Source: Bordetella parapertussis (GTDB lineage: Bacteria > Pseudomonadota > Gammaproteobacteria > Burkholderiales > SG8-39). Taken from it: a DNA stretch of 8,091 bases. Where the stretch lies: assembly GCA_945906975.1 (NCBI GenBank), contig CAMDRY010000128.1, positions 1-8,091 on the forward strand. Direction: 5' to 3'. A program made the position numbers and the translations under genes. Shown here piece by piece: positions 1 to 7,913 of this stretch (the stretch's first letter is position 1; each line of letters starts with the position of its first letter). The notes beneath the pieces are model-generated. The model saw only the letters and a list, made by a program, of their open reading frames with translations. It was not told the DNA's origin and did not search any database.

Positions 1-407
1 GCGGCTTCTGTTACTAAATCAATATGAAGAATGCTGCCCGACCATTGCGGACCAAGCTTATTCGCATGCCTATCGCGCTTTTTTGTCTTATTTTTCACGA
101 TGAGCCACATCAATTCGCTCACGGGGCAAATCTTTACTGTTTTTCAAGCCGAAAGTGACAACTTTACAAAAGTTAAACCCCTCCCCCTTCCAAAGGCGTT
201 CGGGCGAGACTGGGCCGGGCCGGACGCCATGCGCCGGTTCAAAACACTTTGCCAATGCGCAGCAAAATTTTATCGCATCGCTTTTCTCGCATTAAGCTTT
301 GTAATACAAGGCGTTTTTTGCGCGATCAGGGCAGGATTCTGTTGCAACTTTTACGGATTTGACCTAGTCTAATCGTAGTCACAGCAACGTACCCAAGGAG
401 GCCTCTA
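1..407. other. Long leader/intergenic region without a convincing gene
   Basis: This stretch precedes the plus-strand membrane protein gene. It is visibly richer in A/T and in T runs than the coding DNA around it. The longest open frame (31-372) gives a Cys- and Phe-rich peptide that resembles no family I recognise, has no ribosome binding site, and looks like chance. I see no tRNA cloverleaf and no terminator hairpin with a T tract. A weak promoter candidate is TTGCAA (342-347), a 17-base spacer and TAGTCT (365-370). This matches the sigma-70 -10 box at only 3 of 6 positions, so it is a guess; it would place transcription start near 377 with a leader of about 30 bases. A short inverted repeat GGCGT/ACGCC (195-199 and 224-228) is too weak to call. 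Confidence 0.5.
395..401 (+). promoter_or_regulatory. Ribosome binding site of the YccA-like gene
   Basis: AAGGAGG is a near-perfect Shine-Dalgarno match six bases before GTG at 408. It fixes the start at a GTG codon, because no ATG lies at suitable spacing. Confidence 0.85.
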
Positions 408-1118
408 GTGCAACCAGATTTGCAATCCGTACAGAACCCAATTTCAGTTGGCGACGCAGCGCAGGACATCGCAAGCCGCCAGCACAAAGTGTTGCGCAAC
501 ACCTACACGCTGCTCGCGGTGTCGCTCATTCCAACGGCCATTGGTGCCGCTATCGGCAGCAACATCAACATGAGCTTCATGCGCTCTAGCCCCATCATCT
601 CGTTCATCGCCATCATGGCGGTGTTCTTCGGTTGGATCTGGGTGATCGAAAAGAACCGGGAATCCTCGCTTGGCGTCGTCCTGTTGCTCGGCTTCACCAT
701 GTTCCTTGGCGTGCTGCTCGGCCCTTTGCTTCAAAGCGTACTTGGCCTCAAGAACGGCGGGCAACTTGTGATGATGGCCGCCGGCGGCACCGCAGCGGTT
801 TTCGCGGTGATGTCCGGCATCGCCACCACGACCAAGCGCGACCTGAGCAGCATGGGCAACTTTCTTACCATAGGCGTGGTGGTGATCATGCTTGCGGTGG
901 TGGCCAACCTGTTCTTCGCCAGCCCCGTGCTGCATTTGGTCATCCTGTCGGGCTTTGTGTTGCTCTCCTCGGCCATGATCCTGTGGCAGGTCAACAGTAT
1001 CGTCAAGGGCGGCGAGACCAACTACATCTCGGCCACGCTGACCCTGTACATCTCGATCTACAACCTGTTCTCCAGCCTGCTGCAGTTGCTTGGCATCATT
1101 GGCGGCGACCGCGACTGA
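408..1118 (+). CDS. Bax inhibitor-1 / YccA family inner-membrane protein
   Basis: A 236-residue integral membrane protein of the Bax inhibitor-1 (UPF0005) family, closest in style to E. coli YccA, which binds the FtsH protease and limits its action on membrane substrates. After a hydrophilic N-terminus of about 30 residues come about seven hydrophobic segments, roughly at 32-50, 62-80, 88-111, 119-138, 153-171, 174-196 and 209-231. The C-terminal block, with GGETNY (201-206) followed by SATLTLYISIYNLF and SLLQLLG, is the family hallmark. Residues 193-196 read WQVN, like the Gln-containing form of YccA rather than the Asp-containing form of calcium-leak members such as YetJ; this is from memory. 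The start is GTG at 408, fixed by the strong AAGGAGG. The gene is alone on the plus strand and ends at a hairpin terminator. Family assignment is firm; the FtsH role is inferred. Confidence 0.88.
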   Translation: MQPDLQSVQNPISVGDAAQDIASRQHKVLRNTYTLLAVSLIPTAIGAAIGSNINMSFMRSSPIISFIAIMAVFFGWIWVIEKNRESSLGVVLLLGFTMFLGVLLGPLLQSVLGLKNGGQLVMMAAGGTAAVFAVMSGIATTTKRDLSSMGNFLTIGVVVIMLAVVANLFFASPVLHLVILSGFVLLSSAMILWQVNSIVKGGETNYISATLTLYISIYNLFSSLLQLLGIIGGDRD

Positions 1119-1139
1119 TCCTCACACCATTCAGGCAAT

Positions 1140-1166
1140 AAAAAGGCGGCGTTGCGCCGCCTTTTT
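1140..1166. terminator. Bidirectional intrinsic terminator
   Basis: A perfect inverted repeat, AAAAAGGCGGCG, loop TTG, CGCCGCCTTTTT, gives a 12-bp stem with a 3-base loop. It is GC-rich inside and has A and T runs on both sides, so it can stop transcription in either direction. It sits between the convergent stops of the YccA-like gene (1118) and rlmD (1171). Confidence 0.93.
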
Positions 1167-1170
1167 ATTT

Positions 1171-2475
1171 TCAGGCCGGCTTTTTCTGGCGCTCGAACAG
1201 CGCGATCGACTCGACGTGCGACGTATGCGGAAACATATTGATCACGCCTGCCGCGACCAACTCATAGCCTTTTTCATGCACTAGAAAACCCGCATCGCGC
1301 GCCAGCGTCGCCGGATCGCAGGACACGTAAACAATCCTGGTCGGCCCGTCATCACCGATTGCCCTGAGCAATTCGACAGCCCCCTCGCGCGGCGGGTCGA
1401 TCAGCAACTTATCAAACCGCGGCAAGGCCTGACAGGACGCCTCGACAAAAAGATTGGCCACGGCGAATCGAGCGCGGGAGCCCAGGCCGTTTGCAAGGGC
1501 ATTGCGCTCGCCCTTGCCAACCAGTTGGGCATTCCCCTCCACGCCGAGCACATCGGCGCCACACGCTGCGATCGGCAGCGTAAAGTTACCAAGGCCGCAA
1601 AACATATCGCCTATCAACTCGCCGGGCCGGGGATCAAGCAGGCCGATGGCCCGCCTGACCATAACCCTGTTGATCGCCTGATTTACCTGCGTAAAATCAG
1701 TGGGTGAAAACTCCAGGGACACACCGAACTCTGGCAGCGAATAGTCCAGGCGTGGTGCGTCAAGCGGCCAGAACGGGTAGGCCGTGTCGGGCCCCTTGGG
1801 TTGCAGCCATATCTGCAGCTTATTGGCCTCGGCAAACGCCCGCAACATGACTGCATCGCCCTCGCCCACGGCCTCAAGATTTCGGAACACCAATACGCTG
1901 ACATGCTCGCCGATCGCCACTTCAATTTGCGGCATGCATTCACGCATGGCGAGCGAGCCGATAAGAGCACGCAGGGGGACAAGCAAAGCGGACAAAAATT
2001 CGGGCAACACCTCGCAACTGTCCATGTCTGCAACAAAACTGCTTTTGCGCTCGTGAAATCCAACCAGGACCTTGTCCTTCTTGACGACAAAGCGTGCGCT
2101 CATCCGCGCCCGCTCGCGATACCCCCAGGCGGGGCCGTAAATAGGCGCCAGCATTCGACCCGCCCTGACCTTGCCGATATGCCAGAGATTGTCCTCGAGA
2201 ACGCGCTGTTTGGCCGCGACCTGGGCGCGCGGCTCCAGGTGCTGCATCGAGCACCCGCCGCAAACACCAAAGTGCGCGCAACGCGGCGTGACACGTTCGC
2301 CGCTGGCGCGCTCTACTGAATTCACCTGCGCAATTTCGTAACTGGGCTTTTTTCTATAGGAGGTGAAATGCACCACCTCCCCGGCCAACGCCCCTTCGAT
2401 GAATATAGTCTTGCCATCGACGCGTGCCACGCCGCGGCCTTCCCGGTCCAGGGATTCGATATGTGCCAAAGTCAT
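1171..2475 (-). CDS. rlmD: 23S rRNA (uracil-1939-C5)-methyltransferase RlmD
   Basis: A 434-residue SAM-dependent enzyme (formerly RumA) that methylates C5 of U1939 in 23S rRNA. The N-terminal 55 residues form the RNA-binding TRAM domain ([18 protein letters not shown]). Four cysteines, C66, C72, C75 and C154, fit the [4Fe-4S] cluster ligands of this family. The C-terminal methyltransferase part has FTQVNQ (261-266), the SAM-binding [12 protein letters not shown] (290-301), DPPR (360-363), the catalytic cysteine C386 in [10 protein letters not shown], and the general base E422 in HVES. All expected catalytic and cluster residues are present and the length is normal. The start ATG at 2475 lies 5 bases after the stop of the exonuclease gene and has no clear Shine-Dalgarno sequence, so translation is probably coupled. 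Transcription ends at the hairpin just past its stop. Confidence 0.96.
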   Translation of the reverse strand: MTLAHIESLDREGRGVARVDGKTIFIEGALAGEVVHFTSYRKKPSYEIAQVNSVERASGERVTPRCAHFGVCGGCSMQHLEPRAQVAAKQRVLEDNLWHIGKVRAGRMLAPIYGPAWGYRERARMSARFVVKKDKVLVGFHERKSSFVADMDSCEVLPEFLSALLVPLRALIGSLAMRECMPQIEVAIGEHVSVLVFRNLEAVGEGDAVMLRAFAEANKLQIWLQPKGPDTAYPFWPLDAPRLDYSLPEFGVSLEFSPTDFTQVNQAINRVMVRRAIGLLDPRPGELIGDMFCGLGNFTLPIAACGADVLGVEGNAQLVGKGERNALANGLGSRARFAVANLFVEASCQALPRFDKLLIDPPREGAVELLRAIGDDGPTRIVYVSCDPATLARDAGFLVHEKGYELVAAGVINMFPHTSHVESIALFERQKKPA

Positions 2476-2480
2476 GATGA

Positions 2481-3263
2481 TCAGGCCGGCCAGGCGGCAA
2501 GAAACTCTTGCCAGTGTTTTTCAGGTGATGTCGAAAGCGTAGAGCGCAACAGCGCGATTTCACGCGCGTAAGCCGCCCCATCTATAGCCCCGCGCATGAG
2601 TTGGTAACGCAGAAACACCAAATAGGTGTTGGCAACGTCTGTTTCGCAATACGCCCGAATCTCCGCAAGCCGGCCTTCCTCGTAGGCCTGCCATACCTTG
2701 GATCCGTCCATGCCAAGCTTTCCAGGAAAACCAATCAGTTTGGCCAACTCGTCCAGCGGCACGTTATTGCGCGCTTGGTACATCGCCAGCAAATCCATCA
2801 GGTCGAGATGACGGCTATGGTAGCGGCTGATGTAATTGTTCCACTTGAACTCCCGGTCATCCTCACCCATGTCCCAGTAACGCGGTGCGCTAATGCCGTG
2901 AATCAGCCCGCGATAGTGCAACACCGGCAGGTCAAAGCCGCCGCCGTTCCAGGACACCAGTTGCGGCGTGTACTTTTCAATGCCGTCAAAAAAACGCCGG
3001 AGCAACGCTTCCTCCGTGTCTGCGGGAGTCCCCAAGGACCAGACACGAATGCTGTCCCCTTCGCGCAACGCGCAGGCGATGGACGCGACCCGCTGCATGT
3101 GTGGCGGCAAAAAATCACTTCCGCTCGCAGTGGCTGCACGACGGCGCTGAAAAGCGATTTCAGCAACATCCGCATCGGAAACCTGCGCGTCCATATTCCA
3201 CAGGCGGCGCAATCCCGACACATCGGGAACGGTTTCAATATCAAACACAAGTACGGGGGTCAT
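2481..3263 (-). CDS. PolB-like 3'-5' exonuclease (DEDDy family)
   Basis: A 260-residue protein of the predicted 3'-5' exonucleases related to the exonuclease domain of DNA polymerase B (Pfam DNA_pol_B_exo2 type). It has no polymerase domain. The metal-binding motifs of the DEDD superfamily are present: Exo I is DIET with D8 and E10; Exo II is WNGGGFD (105-111) with D111; Exo III is YCETD with Y205 and D209, giving the YxxxD (DEDDy) form. HLDLMD (152-157) is a further conserved block. I start the protein at ATG 3263 ([11 protein letters not shown]) because the motif begins at once there; an upstream in-frame ATG at 3302 would add 13 residues unlike the family. No clear Shine-Dalgarno sequence precedes 3263. 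Its cellular substrate is not known from sequence; the pairing with rlmD suggests nucleic-acid housekeeping only by context. Confidence 0.88.
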   Translation of the reverse strand: MTPVLVFDIETVPDVSGLRRLWNMDAQVSDADVAEIAFQRRRAATASGSDFLPPHMQRVASIACALREGDSIRVWSLGTPADTEEALLRRFFDGIEKYTPQLVSWNGGGFDLPVLHYRGLIHGISAPRYWDMGEDDREFKWNNYISRYHSRHLDLMDLLAMYQARNNVPLDELAKLIGFPGKLGMDGSKVWQAYEEGRLAEIRAYCETDVANTYLVFLRYQLMRGAIDGAAYAREIALLRSTLSTSPEKHWQEFLAAWPA

Positions 3264-3339
3264 AAGATACCAAAAATCGTCAACAAGGCAGCGTAGCAAC
3301 ACTGCGCGAAAAAATACCCGGAATAAATCGGAGCGTCAC

Positions 3340-3370
3340 CTGGAAACCCGCACCAGGCAAGGCTTTCCAG
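3340..3370. repeat. Short inverted repeat in the cysM-exonuclease gap
   Basis: CTGGAAA (3340-3346) and TTTCCAG (3364-3370) can form a 7-bp stem around a 17-base loop. It lies in the 137-bp gap downstream of the cysM stop. There is no T tract after it on the minus strand, so it is not a standard intrinsic terminator. It might be an attenuating or mRNA-stabilising hairpin, or chance. No good promoter for the exonuclease gene stands out in this gap. Confidence 0.35.
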
Positions 3371-3400
3371 CTTATGAGCCAAAAACAGGCGACAAGGAAT

Positions 3401-4312
3401 TCATTCCGGAAACACACCAGTGGATAAATAGCGGTCACCCCGGTCGCAGACAATCGACACAATCGTCGCGTTCTTGATATCCACCGCAATGCGCAACGCC
3501 ACCACCATGGCGCCGCCGGCCGAAATACCGCAAAAAATACCCTCCTCGCGGGCGAGTCGGCGAGTCATGTCCTCGGCCTCGGCCTGACTGACATATTCAA
3601 TCGAATCAACCATGGTTTTGTCGTAGATGGCGGGGAGATACGCCTCCGGCCATTTGCGAATTCCCGGTATCTGCGAGCCTTCGGTTGGCTGTGCACCTAT
3701 CACTTGAATGGCAGGATTTTTTTCTTTCAGGAAACGCGACACCCCCATGATCGTTCCGGTCGTACCCATGCTCGATACGAAATGGGTTACAGCACCACCG
3801 GTGTCCCTCCAGATTTCCGGGCCGGTGGTTTCGTAATGTGCAAGCGGATTATCCGGATTGCCAAATTGGTCAAGAATCACACCCTTGCCCTGGCCGCGCA
3901 TCTGCTCAGCAAGGTCGCGTGAAGATTCCATGCCCCCGGCCTTTGGCGTGAGAATAATCTGTGCTCCGTAGGCGCGCATGGTTTGCCGCCGTTCGACGGA
4001 AAGATGTTCGGGCATGATCAGGATCATGCGGTAACCCTTGATGGCAGCCGCCATTGCCAGCGCAATGCCGGTATTGCCGCTGGTCGCTTCAATCAGCGTG
4101 TCGCCCGGCTTGATCGTCCCCCGCCGCTCCGCATGCCGGATCATCGAGAGCGCAGGCCTGTCCTTGACTGAACCGGCGGGGTTGTCGCCCTCCATCTTGC
4201 CCAGGATGACGTTGCCGTTTTTTTCAACTTGCAGACCCGGTGTACGCGTCAACCGTACGAGCGGGGTCCCTCCCACCAAATCTTCAATCGTCTTGTACTT
4301 GACTGTCGCCAT
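3401..4312 (-). CDS. cysM: Cysteine synthase B (O-acetylserine sulfhydrylase B)
   Basis: A 303-residue PLP enzyme that makes cysteine from O-acetylserine and sulfide, or S-sulfocysteine from thiosulfate. K50 in NPAGSVKDRPAL is the PLP-binding lysine; TSGNT (77-81) is the substrate-binding loop; GTTGT (183-187) is the phosphate-binding loop; S264 in GISAG contacts the PLP ring nitrogen. R219 (in PGIRKWP) and C289-D290 (in VCDRGDRYLS) match the residues I recall as marking CysM rather than CysK, so the B isozyme is favoured. The C-terminus ends at FPE, slightly earlier than in E. coli after alignment. I chose ATG 4312 (MATVKYKTIEDLVGGTPL); the longer in-frame start at 4345 adds 11 unlikely residues. 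It lies 59 bp after hldD, with no terminator between, as is common in betaproteobacterial heptose clusters. Confidence 0.95.
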   Translation of the reverse strand: MATVKYKTIEDLVGGTPLVRLTRTPGLQVEKNGNVILGKMEGDNPAGSVKDRPALSMIRHAERRGTIKPGDTLIEATSGNTGIALAMAAAIKGYRMILIMPEHLSVERRQTMRAYGAQIILTPKAGGMESSRDLAEQMRGQGKGVILDQFGNPDNPLAHYETTGPEIWRDTGGAVTHFVSSMGTTGTIMGVSRFLKEKNPAIQVIGAQPTEGSQIPGIRKWPEAYLPAIYDKTMVDSIEYVSQAEAEDMTRRLAREEGIFCGISAGGAMVVALRIAVDIKNATIVSIVCDRGDRYLSTGVFPE

Positions 4313-4321
4313 ATCACCCTG

Positions 4322-4327
4322 CACCCT
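4322..4327 (-). promoter_or_regulatory. Ribosome binding site of cysM
   Basis: On the minus strand AGGGTG stands nine bases before ATG 4312. A second AGGGTG (4315-4320) lies only two bases from the start because the 7-base unit CACCCTG is tandemly repeated at 4315-4328. Only the distal copy has usable spacing, and it supports the 4312 start. Confidence 0.55.
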
Positions 4328-4371
4328 GCATAAAATAGGGCTCACCCGGAACCGCCGGATGGCCGGAATAA

Positions 4372-5385
4372 CTATGCCGCCGGCCCCGCCGCCTTGAGCA
4401 AGCCACCAACATAGTGGGCGACCCCCTCCTCTACGCTAAGGAATGGCAAAACGTATCCCGCATGGCGCAGCGCCGTCACGTCAGCCTGCGTGAAACTCTG
4501 GTATTTCCCCTTGAGTTGCTCGGGGAAGCTGATGTACTCAATAAGCCCCTGCGAGGTCATGTCTTCCAGCGACAAGGCCGGCTTTGCCTCGTGTCGCCGG
4601 TAAGCGTTGATCACCGCCGCCGCAACATCGTTAAAGGCTTGCGCGCGACCGGTGCCGGCGTTGAAGATGCCCGATGTTTCGGGATGATCGAGAAAATGAA
4701 GATTGACCCTGATCACATCCTCGACCGCAATGAAGTCCCGCACCTGCTGGCCGTTACCATAACCGTCGCTGCCTTCGAACAGACGCACCTTGCCGCTGTC
4801 ACGGAGTTGATTCAGGCCGTGCCAGGCCACCGAAGCCATGCGGCCCTTGTGCGACTCGTTTCGTCCGTATACGTTGAAATAACGGAAACCGGCTATCTGC
4901 GAACCGGCGTCGGCAAAACGCCGGCGTACCGCCTGGTCGAATAAAAACTTCGAATAACCGTAAACATTGAGCGGCGACTCGCAAGCACGCTCCTCGCGAA
5001 AGACCCTGCCTGCGCCGTAAACCGCGGCTGAGGACGCATAGATGAAGGGCACTTCCTCATCGATGCAAAACTCGAGCAGCGATAACGAATAGCGGTAATT
5101 GTTCTCCATCATGTAACGGCCATCCGTCTCCATGGTGTCGGAGCAGGCGCCCTGGTGCATCACCGCATCAAGGCCGCCGTCAAACTCGCCGCGTTGCATG
5201 CGCTCAAGAAAATCCGTCTTGTCCATAAACTCGGCGATATCGCAATCCACGAGATTGCGGAACTTATCCGCACGCGTAAGATTGTCCACCGCGATGATAT
5301 TGGTCACTCCGCGGTCATTGAGCGCCCGCACGAGATTGGATCCGATAAAGCCGGCTGCGCCGGTAACAACAATATAACTAGCCAT
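4372..5385 (-). CDS. hldD: ADP-L-glycero-D-manno-heptose 6-epimerase
   Basis: A 337-residue extended short-chain dehydrogenase/reductase (older names rfaD, waaD) that converts ADP-D-glycero-D-manno-heptose to the L-glycero form, the last step before heptose is added to LPS inner core. The N-terminal Rossmann fold shows GAAGFIG (9-15) for [17 protein letters not shown] (77-89) is a strong HldD signature. The catalytic set is S118/S119 in ASSAAVYG and Y142-xxx-K146 in [23 protein letters not shown] and GQQVRDFI lie further on, as expected. Start ATG 5385 gives the family N-terminus directly; the bases before it hold no clear Shine-Dalgarno sequence. It starts 25 bp after hldA, so it is probably co-transcribed and perhaps translated by re-initiation. 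Length and motifs are normal and nothing is missing. Confidence 0.96.
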   Translation of the reverse strand: MASYIVVTGAAGFIGSNLVRALNDRGVTNIIAVDNLTRADKFRNLVDCDIAEFMDKTDFLERMQRGEFDGGLDAVMHQGACSDTMETDGRYMMENNYRYSLSLLEFCIDEEVPFIYASSAAVYGAGRVFREERACESPLNVYGYSKFLFDQAVRRRFADAGSQIAGFRYFNVYGRNESHKGRMASVAWHGLNQLRDSGKVRLFEGSDGYGNGQQVRDFIAVEDVIRVNLHFLDHPETSGIFNAGTGRAQAFNDVAAAVINAYRRHEAKPALSLEDMTSQGLIEYISFPEQLKGKYQSFTQADVTALRHAGYVLPFLSVEEGVAHYVGGLLKAAGPAA

Positions 5386-5410
5386 GGGTGAATTCTAGCA
5401 GGCTGTCGGC

Positions 5411-6355
5411 CTAGCCCACGCCGGCAAGTGCCGCAGACAGTTCCTGCGGCCGGGCAACAGCGGTTCCCAGCTTACCCACGACTATTCCGGCCGCCAGATT
5501 GGCGACGTGCATCGCGTCGGCAAGCGTCGCGCCGCAACCGAGCATCGCCGCGAGCACCGCGATGACGGTGTCCCCGGCGCCGCTCACGTCAAACACCTCG
5601 CGCGCCTTGGCCGGTTCGTGCAAAACACCGCTTGCCTCAAACAAGGACATGCCCTCTTCGCTGCGCGTAACCAGAAGCGCCGAGACAGCAAGCGCCTCGC
5701 GCAAAGCCTGCGCCTTTTCCAGAAGCTCGGTCTCCGACGCCCAGCGTCCGACCACCTCCCTGAGTTCACTGCGGTTTGGCGTTACCACGGTGGCGCCGTG
5801 ATACTTGGAGTAATCATCGCCCTTCGGATCGACCAGCACCAGCTTGTTCTGCGACCGCGCAAGACTGATCATCTGGGCAATATGCGTAAGTCCGCCCTTA
5901 CCATAATCGGACAGGATGACCACATCACAGTCGTTCAGGAGCGTCTTGTATTCGGCCAGTTTTCCGAGCAGAACCTCGTGGCTTGGGCTCGTCTCAAAAT
6001 CAATGCGCATAAGTTGCTGCTGTCGCCCGAGCACGCGCAGCTTGACTGTCGTGTCGATCGAAGCATCCTTGTGGAGCAAGGCGTTAACCCCTTCACGCTC
6101 CACCAGGGTCTTTAAACTGCGTCCCGCTTCGTCGTCGCCAACCACCGACAGCAGCACCGTACGCACACCCAGCGCGGCGGCGTTGCGGGCGACATTGGCC
6201 GCGCCACCCGGGCGCTCTTCAGTGCGCTCTACCTTGACGATAGGGACCGGCGCCTCGGGCGATATCCGGTTCACCTCGCCGAACCAGTAACGATCCAGCA
6301 TCACATCCCCGACCACCAGCAGTCGGGCCTTGGAAAAATCGGGAAGCTTGCTCAT
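5411..6355 (-). CDS. hldA: D-glycero-beta-D-manno-heptose-7-phosphate kinase (stand-alone HldA type)
   Basis: A 314-residue PfkB/ribokinase-family enzyme that phosphorylates D-glycero-D-manno-heptose 7-phosphate at C1. The N-terminus has VVGDVMLDRYWFG followed by ISPEAPVPIV, both typical of the RfaE kinase domain. GGAAN (50-54) is the first PfkB signature; DPKGDD (176-181) and TPNRSE follow; DVSGAGDT near 256-263 is the second signature, with D262 as catalytic base and the anion hole beside it. The protein ends after this domain, so the C-terminal nucleotidyltransferase half of enterobacterial HldE is absent. The adenylyltransferase (HldC) and the phosphatase (GmhB) must be encoded elsewhere. 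ATG 6355 is chosen because GAGGA lies seven bases before it and the family N-terminus starts there; an upstream in-frame ATG at 6442 would overlap ugd extensively. Confidence 0.94.
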   Translation of the reverse strand: MSKLPDFSKARLLVVGDVMLDRYWFGEVNRISPEAPVPIVKVERTEERPGGAANVARNAAALGVRTVLLSVVGDDEAGRSLKTLVEREGVNALLHKDASIDTTVKLRVLGRQQQLMRIDFETSPSHEVLLGKLAEYKTLLNDCDVVILSDYGKGGLTHIAQMISLARSQNKLVLVDPKGDDYSKYHGATVVTPNRSELREVVGRWASETELLEKAQALREALAVSALLVTRSEEGMSLFEASGVLHEPAKAREVFDVSGAGDTVIAVLAAMLGCGATLADAMHVANLAAGIVVGKLGTAVARPQELSAALAGVG

Positions 6356-6362
6356 CCGGCTG

Positions 6363-6367
6363 TCCTC
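6363..6367 (-). promoter_or_regulatory. hldA ribosome binding site overlapping the ugd stop
   Basis: GAGGA on the minus strand stands seven bases before ATG 6355 and shares two bases with the TGA stop of ugd (6366-6368), reading TGAGGA. A ribosome finishing ugd therefore stops on the hldA binding site, which suggests translational coupling. Confidence 0.8.
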
Positions 6368-7688
6368 AAAGTCGCCCGATGGCGTAATACTCAAGACCGT
6401 GACGACGGACCTCCGCCGGCACATAGAGATTCCGGCCATCAAACACCGCCGGTGTTTTTAAACTGGCCTTGATTGCCTTGAAATCAGGGCTGCGAAACTC
6501 CTTCCACTCGGTCACGATGGCCAGCACATCGGCCCCCTCTAGCGCAGACATCGGCGAACTGGCATAGCGAATTCGACTGTTCTCTCCAAATACATGCCTC
6601 GCCTCGGGCATGGCGACCGGATCGTATGTCGTCACAAGCGCACCGCGTCGCAACAGGCTCTCGATCAACACACGGCTGGGCGCCTCGCGCATGTCATCGG
6701 TGTTGGGTTTGAAAGCAAGCCCCCAAATGGCAATGTTGCGCCCGGTCAAATCTTCGCCGAGGTAGTGCGCGATCTTGGTCGCCAGCACCTCCTTTTGCAG
6801 CCCGTTCACACGCTCAACGGCGTCAAGGATATGCAGCTGCATGCCGGAGGCGGTGGCGGTGCGCTGCAGCGCCTGCACATCCTTCGGGAAGCACGAGCCG
6901 CCGTAGCCCACACCCGGATAAAGGAAATGGTATCCGATGCGCGGATCCGACCCAATACCCCGGCGCACGTCCTCAATGTCCGCCCCCACCCGCTCAGCCA
7001 TGTTGGCGACTTCATTCATAAAGGAAATTCGCGTCGCCAGCATCGCGTTTGCCGCATATTTGGTCAATTCCGCCGAGCGTATGCCCATAACGATGAGCCG
7101 GTCATGGTTGCGCTGAAACGGCGCGTAAAGGGCGCGCATGATCTGCGTTCCCCTCTCGTCTTCACTCCCGATAACGATGCGGTCGGGGCGCATGAAGTCC
7201 TCGATCGCCGCGCCCTCCTTGAGGAACTCCGGATTGGACACGACGGAGAAGGGCACATCCACACCACGCGTTTGCAGCTCCTCGTTTATGGCCGTGCGCA
7301 CCTTTTCAGCCGTACCCACGGGCACCGTTGATTTGTCCACAATAAGCCGATACTCACCCATGGTGCGCCCGATGTTGCGCGCGGCAGCAATGACGTACTT
7401 CAAGTCGGCGGAGCCATCCTCGTCTGAAGGGGTGCCTACGGCGATAAACTGCACCTCGCCAAAGGCCACGCCAGCCTCAATGTCGTCGGAAAACTTGAGC
7501 CGCCCGGCGGTGCGATTGCGTTGCACCATCTCAAGCAGACCCGGTTCGTAGATGGGCAGTCCCCCTTCATTGAGGGTACGGATCTTTGCCGCATCCACGT
7601 CGATACACAGCACATCATTGCCCACCTCGGCAAAGCATGCGCCGGTGACCAGGCCGACATAACCGGTGCCAACAATCGTAATCTTCAA
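6366..7688 (-). CDS. ugd: UDP-glucose 6-dehydrogenase
   Basis: A 440-residue NAD-dependent enzyme that oxidises UDP-glucose to UDP-glucuronate, a precursor for polysaccharides and LPS sugars. The N-terminal Rossmann domain has GTGYVG (7-12) and the acidic D30 in [16 protein letters not shown] (86-96) and STVPVGT (120-126) follow. The catalytic region has NPEFLKEG (152-159), K210 in ELTKYAANA, and the nucleophile C266 in [10 protein letters not shown] (261-270). The C-terminal UDP-binding domain includes [17 protein letters not shown] (322-338) and DGRN (417-420). The enzyme looks complete. The start is TTG at 7688, with AGGAG seven bases upstream, because residue 2 onward ([15 protein letters not shown]) is the canonical family beginning. 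The same frame stays open upstream to the window edge through a partial second ugd copy. It is the first complete gene of the probable ugd-hldA-hldD-cysM operon. Confidence 0.95.
   Translation of the reverse strand: MKITIVGTGYVGLVTGACFAEVGNDVLCIDVDAAKIRTLNEGGLPIYEPGLLEMVQRNRTAGRLKFSDDIEAGVAFGEVQFIAVGTPSDEDGSADLKYVIAAARNIGRTMGEYRLIVDKSTVPVGTAEKVRTAINEELQTRGVDVPFSVVSNPEFLKEGAAIEDFMRPDRIVIGSEDERGTQIMRALYAPFQRNHDRLIVMGIRSAELTKYAANAMLATRISFMNEVANMAERVGADIEDVRRGIGSDPRIGYHFLYPGVGYGGSCFPKDVQALQRTATASGMQLHILDAVERVNGLQKEVLATKIAHYLGEDLTGRNIAIWGLAFKPNTDDMREAPSRVLIESLLRRGALVTTYDPVAMPEARHVFGENSRIRYASSPMSALEGADVLAIVTEWKEFRSPDFKAIKASLKTPAVFDGRNLYVPAEVRRHGLEYYAIGRL
7287..7464. repeat. Direct repeat copy A (inside intact ugd)
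   Basis: This 178-base segment matches 7914-8091 in direct orientation with five substitutions and no gaps. The offset is exactly 627 bases, a multiple of three. Homology ends sharply on the left at 7287; on the right it is limited by the window edge, so the repeat may be longer. Confidence 0.95.
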
Positions 7689-7695
7689 TTCATCA

Positions 7696-7700
7696 CTCCT
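7696..7700 (-). promoter_or_regulatory. Ribosome binding site deciding the ugd TTG start
   Basis: AGGAG on the minus strand lies seven bases before TTG 7688. An out-of-frame ATG (7691-7693) lies between them, only two bases from AGGAG, and reads ATG-AAT-TGA. The spacing and family alignment both favour TTG. Confidence 0.75.
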
Positions 7701-7715
7701 GATCGCAAAGTCGGT

Positions 7716-7745
7716 GCTGAAGGCACAGGTGGTGAAGGCACATCT
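7716..7745. repeat. Imperfect 15-bp tandem repeat before ugd
   Basis: Two adjacent 15-base units, 7716-7730 and 7731-7745, match at 12 of 15 positions and share the core TGAAGGCACA. They lie in the 91-bp gap between the lapB remnant stop and the ugd start. No function is evident; slippage is a simple origin. Confidence 0.5.
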
Positions 7746-7779
7746 GGCGCGGCCGCACGGAGACTGCAAAAATGCGTAC

Positions 7780-7911
7780 TCATGGCGCCATTTCAAACTC
7801 TTCAGTGCGCTTGGGCGGATAGGTTTCCCATCCGCTGCATGCCGGGCAGTGCCAGTAGAACTGCCTCGCCTTGAATCCGCAATTGCCACAACTGTAACGG
7901 GCGAGGCGGCG
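7780..7911 (-). pseudogene. lapB: 3' remnant of lapB (yciM): zinc-ribbon tail only
   Basis: Forty-three codons plus a TGA stop encode a rubredoxin-type metal-binding tail: C8-GN-C11, then FYWHCPAC with C22 and C25, then [14 protein letters not shown]. This closely matches the C-terminus of LapB/YciM, the TPR protein that controls LPS synthesis with FtsH by promoting LpxC turnover. The TPR part is absent. In this frame a TGA occurs a few codons upstream, inside the adjoining partial ugd copy, and no start codon follows, so the fragment cannot be translated as LapB. It is out of frame with both the partial and the intact ugd. The stop-to-ugd spacing of 91 bp suggests that lapB-ugd was the original order. 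Family recognition is by eye from the CxxC pairs and the tail. Confidence 0.8.
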
Positions 7912-7913
7912 CG

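Noticed and set aside
195..228. GGCGT/ACGCC hairpin in the leader
   Set aside because: The 5-bp arms around a 24-base loop are expected by chance in GC-rich DNA.
31..372. Plus-strand open frame of 113 codons in the leader
   Set aside because: It has no ribosome binding site, no recognisable domain and odd Cys/Phe-rich composition, and it occupies the presumed promoter region of the next gene.
444..935. Minus-strand open frame opposite the YccA-like gene (His-rich)
   Set aside because: It is a mirror of the hydrophobic coding strand; the composition is an artefact of antisense reading.
2601..3296. Plus-strand 231-codon frame opposite the exonuclease gene
   Set aside because: It lies antisense to a gene with clear DEDDy motifs and matches no family.
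3340..3370. Inverted repeat as the cysM terminator
   Set aside because: It has only a 7-bp stem with a long loop and no T tract on the cysM strand.
6594..7331. Plus-strand 245-codon frame opposite ugd
   Set aside because: It is antisense to the catalytic half of Ugd and has no motifs of its own.
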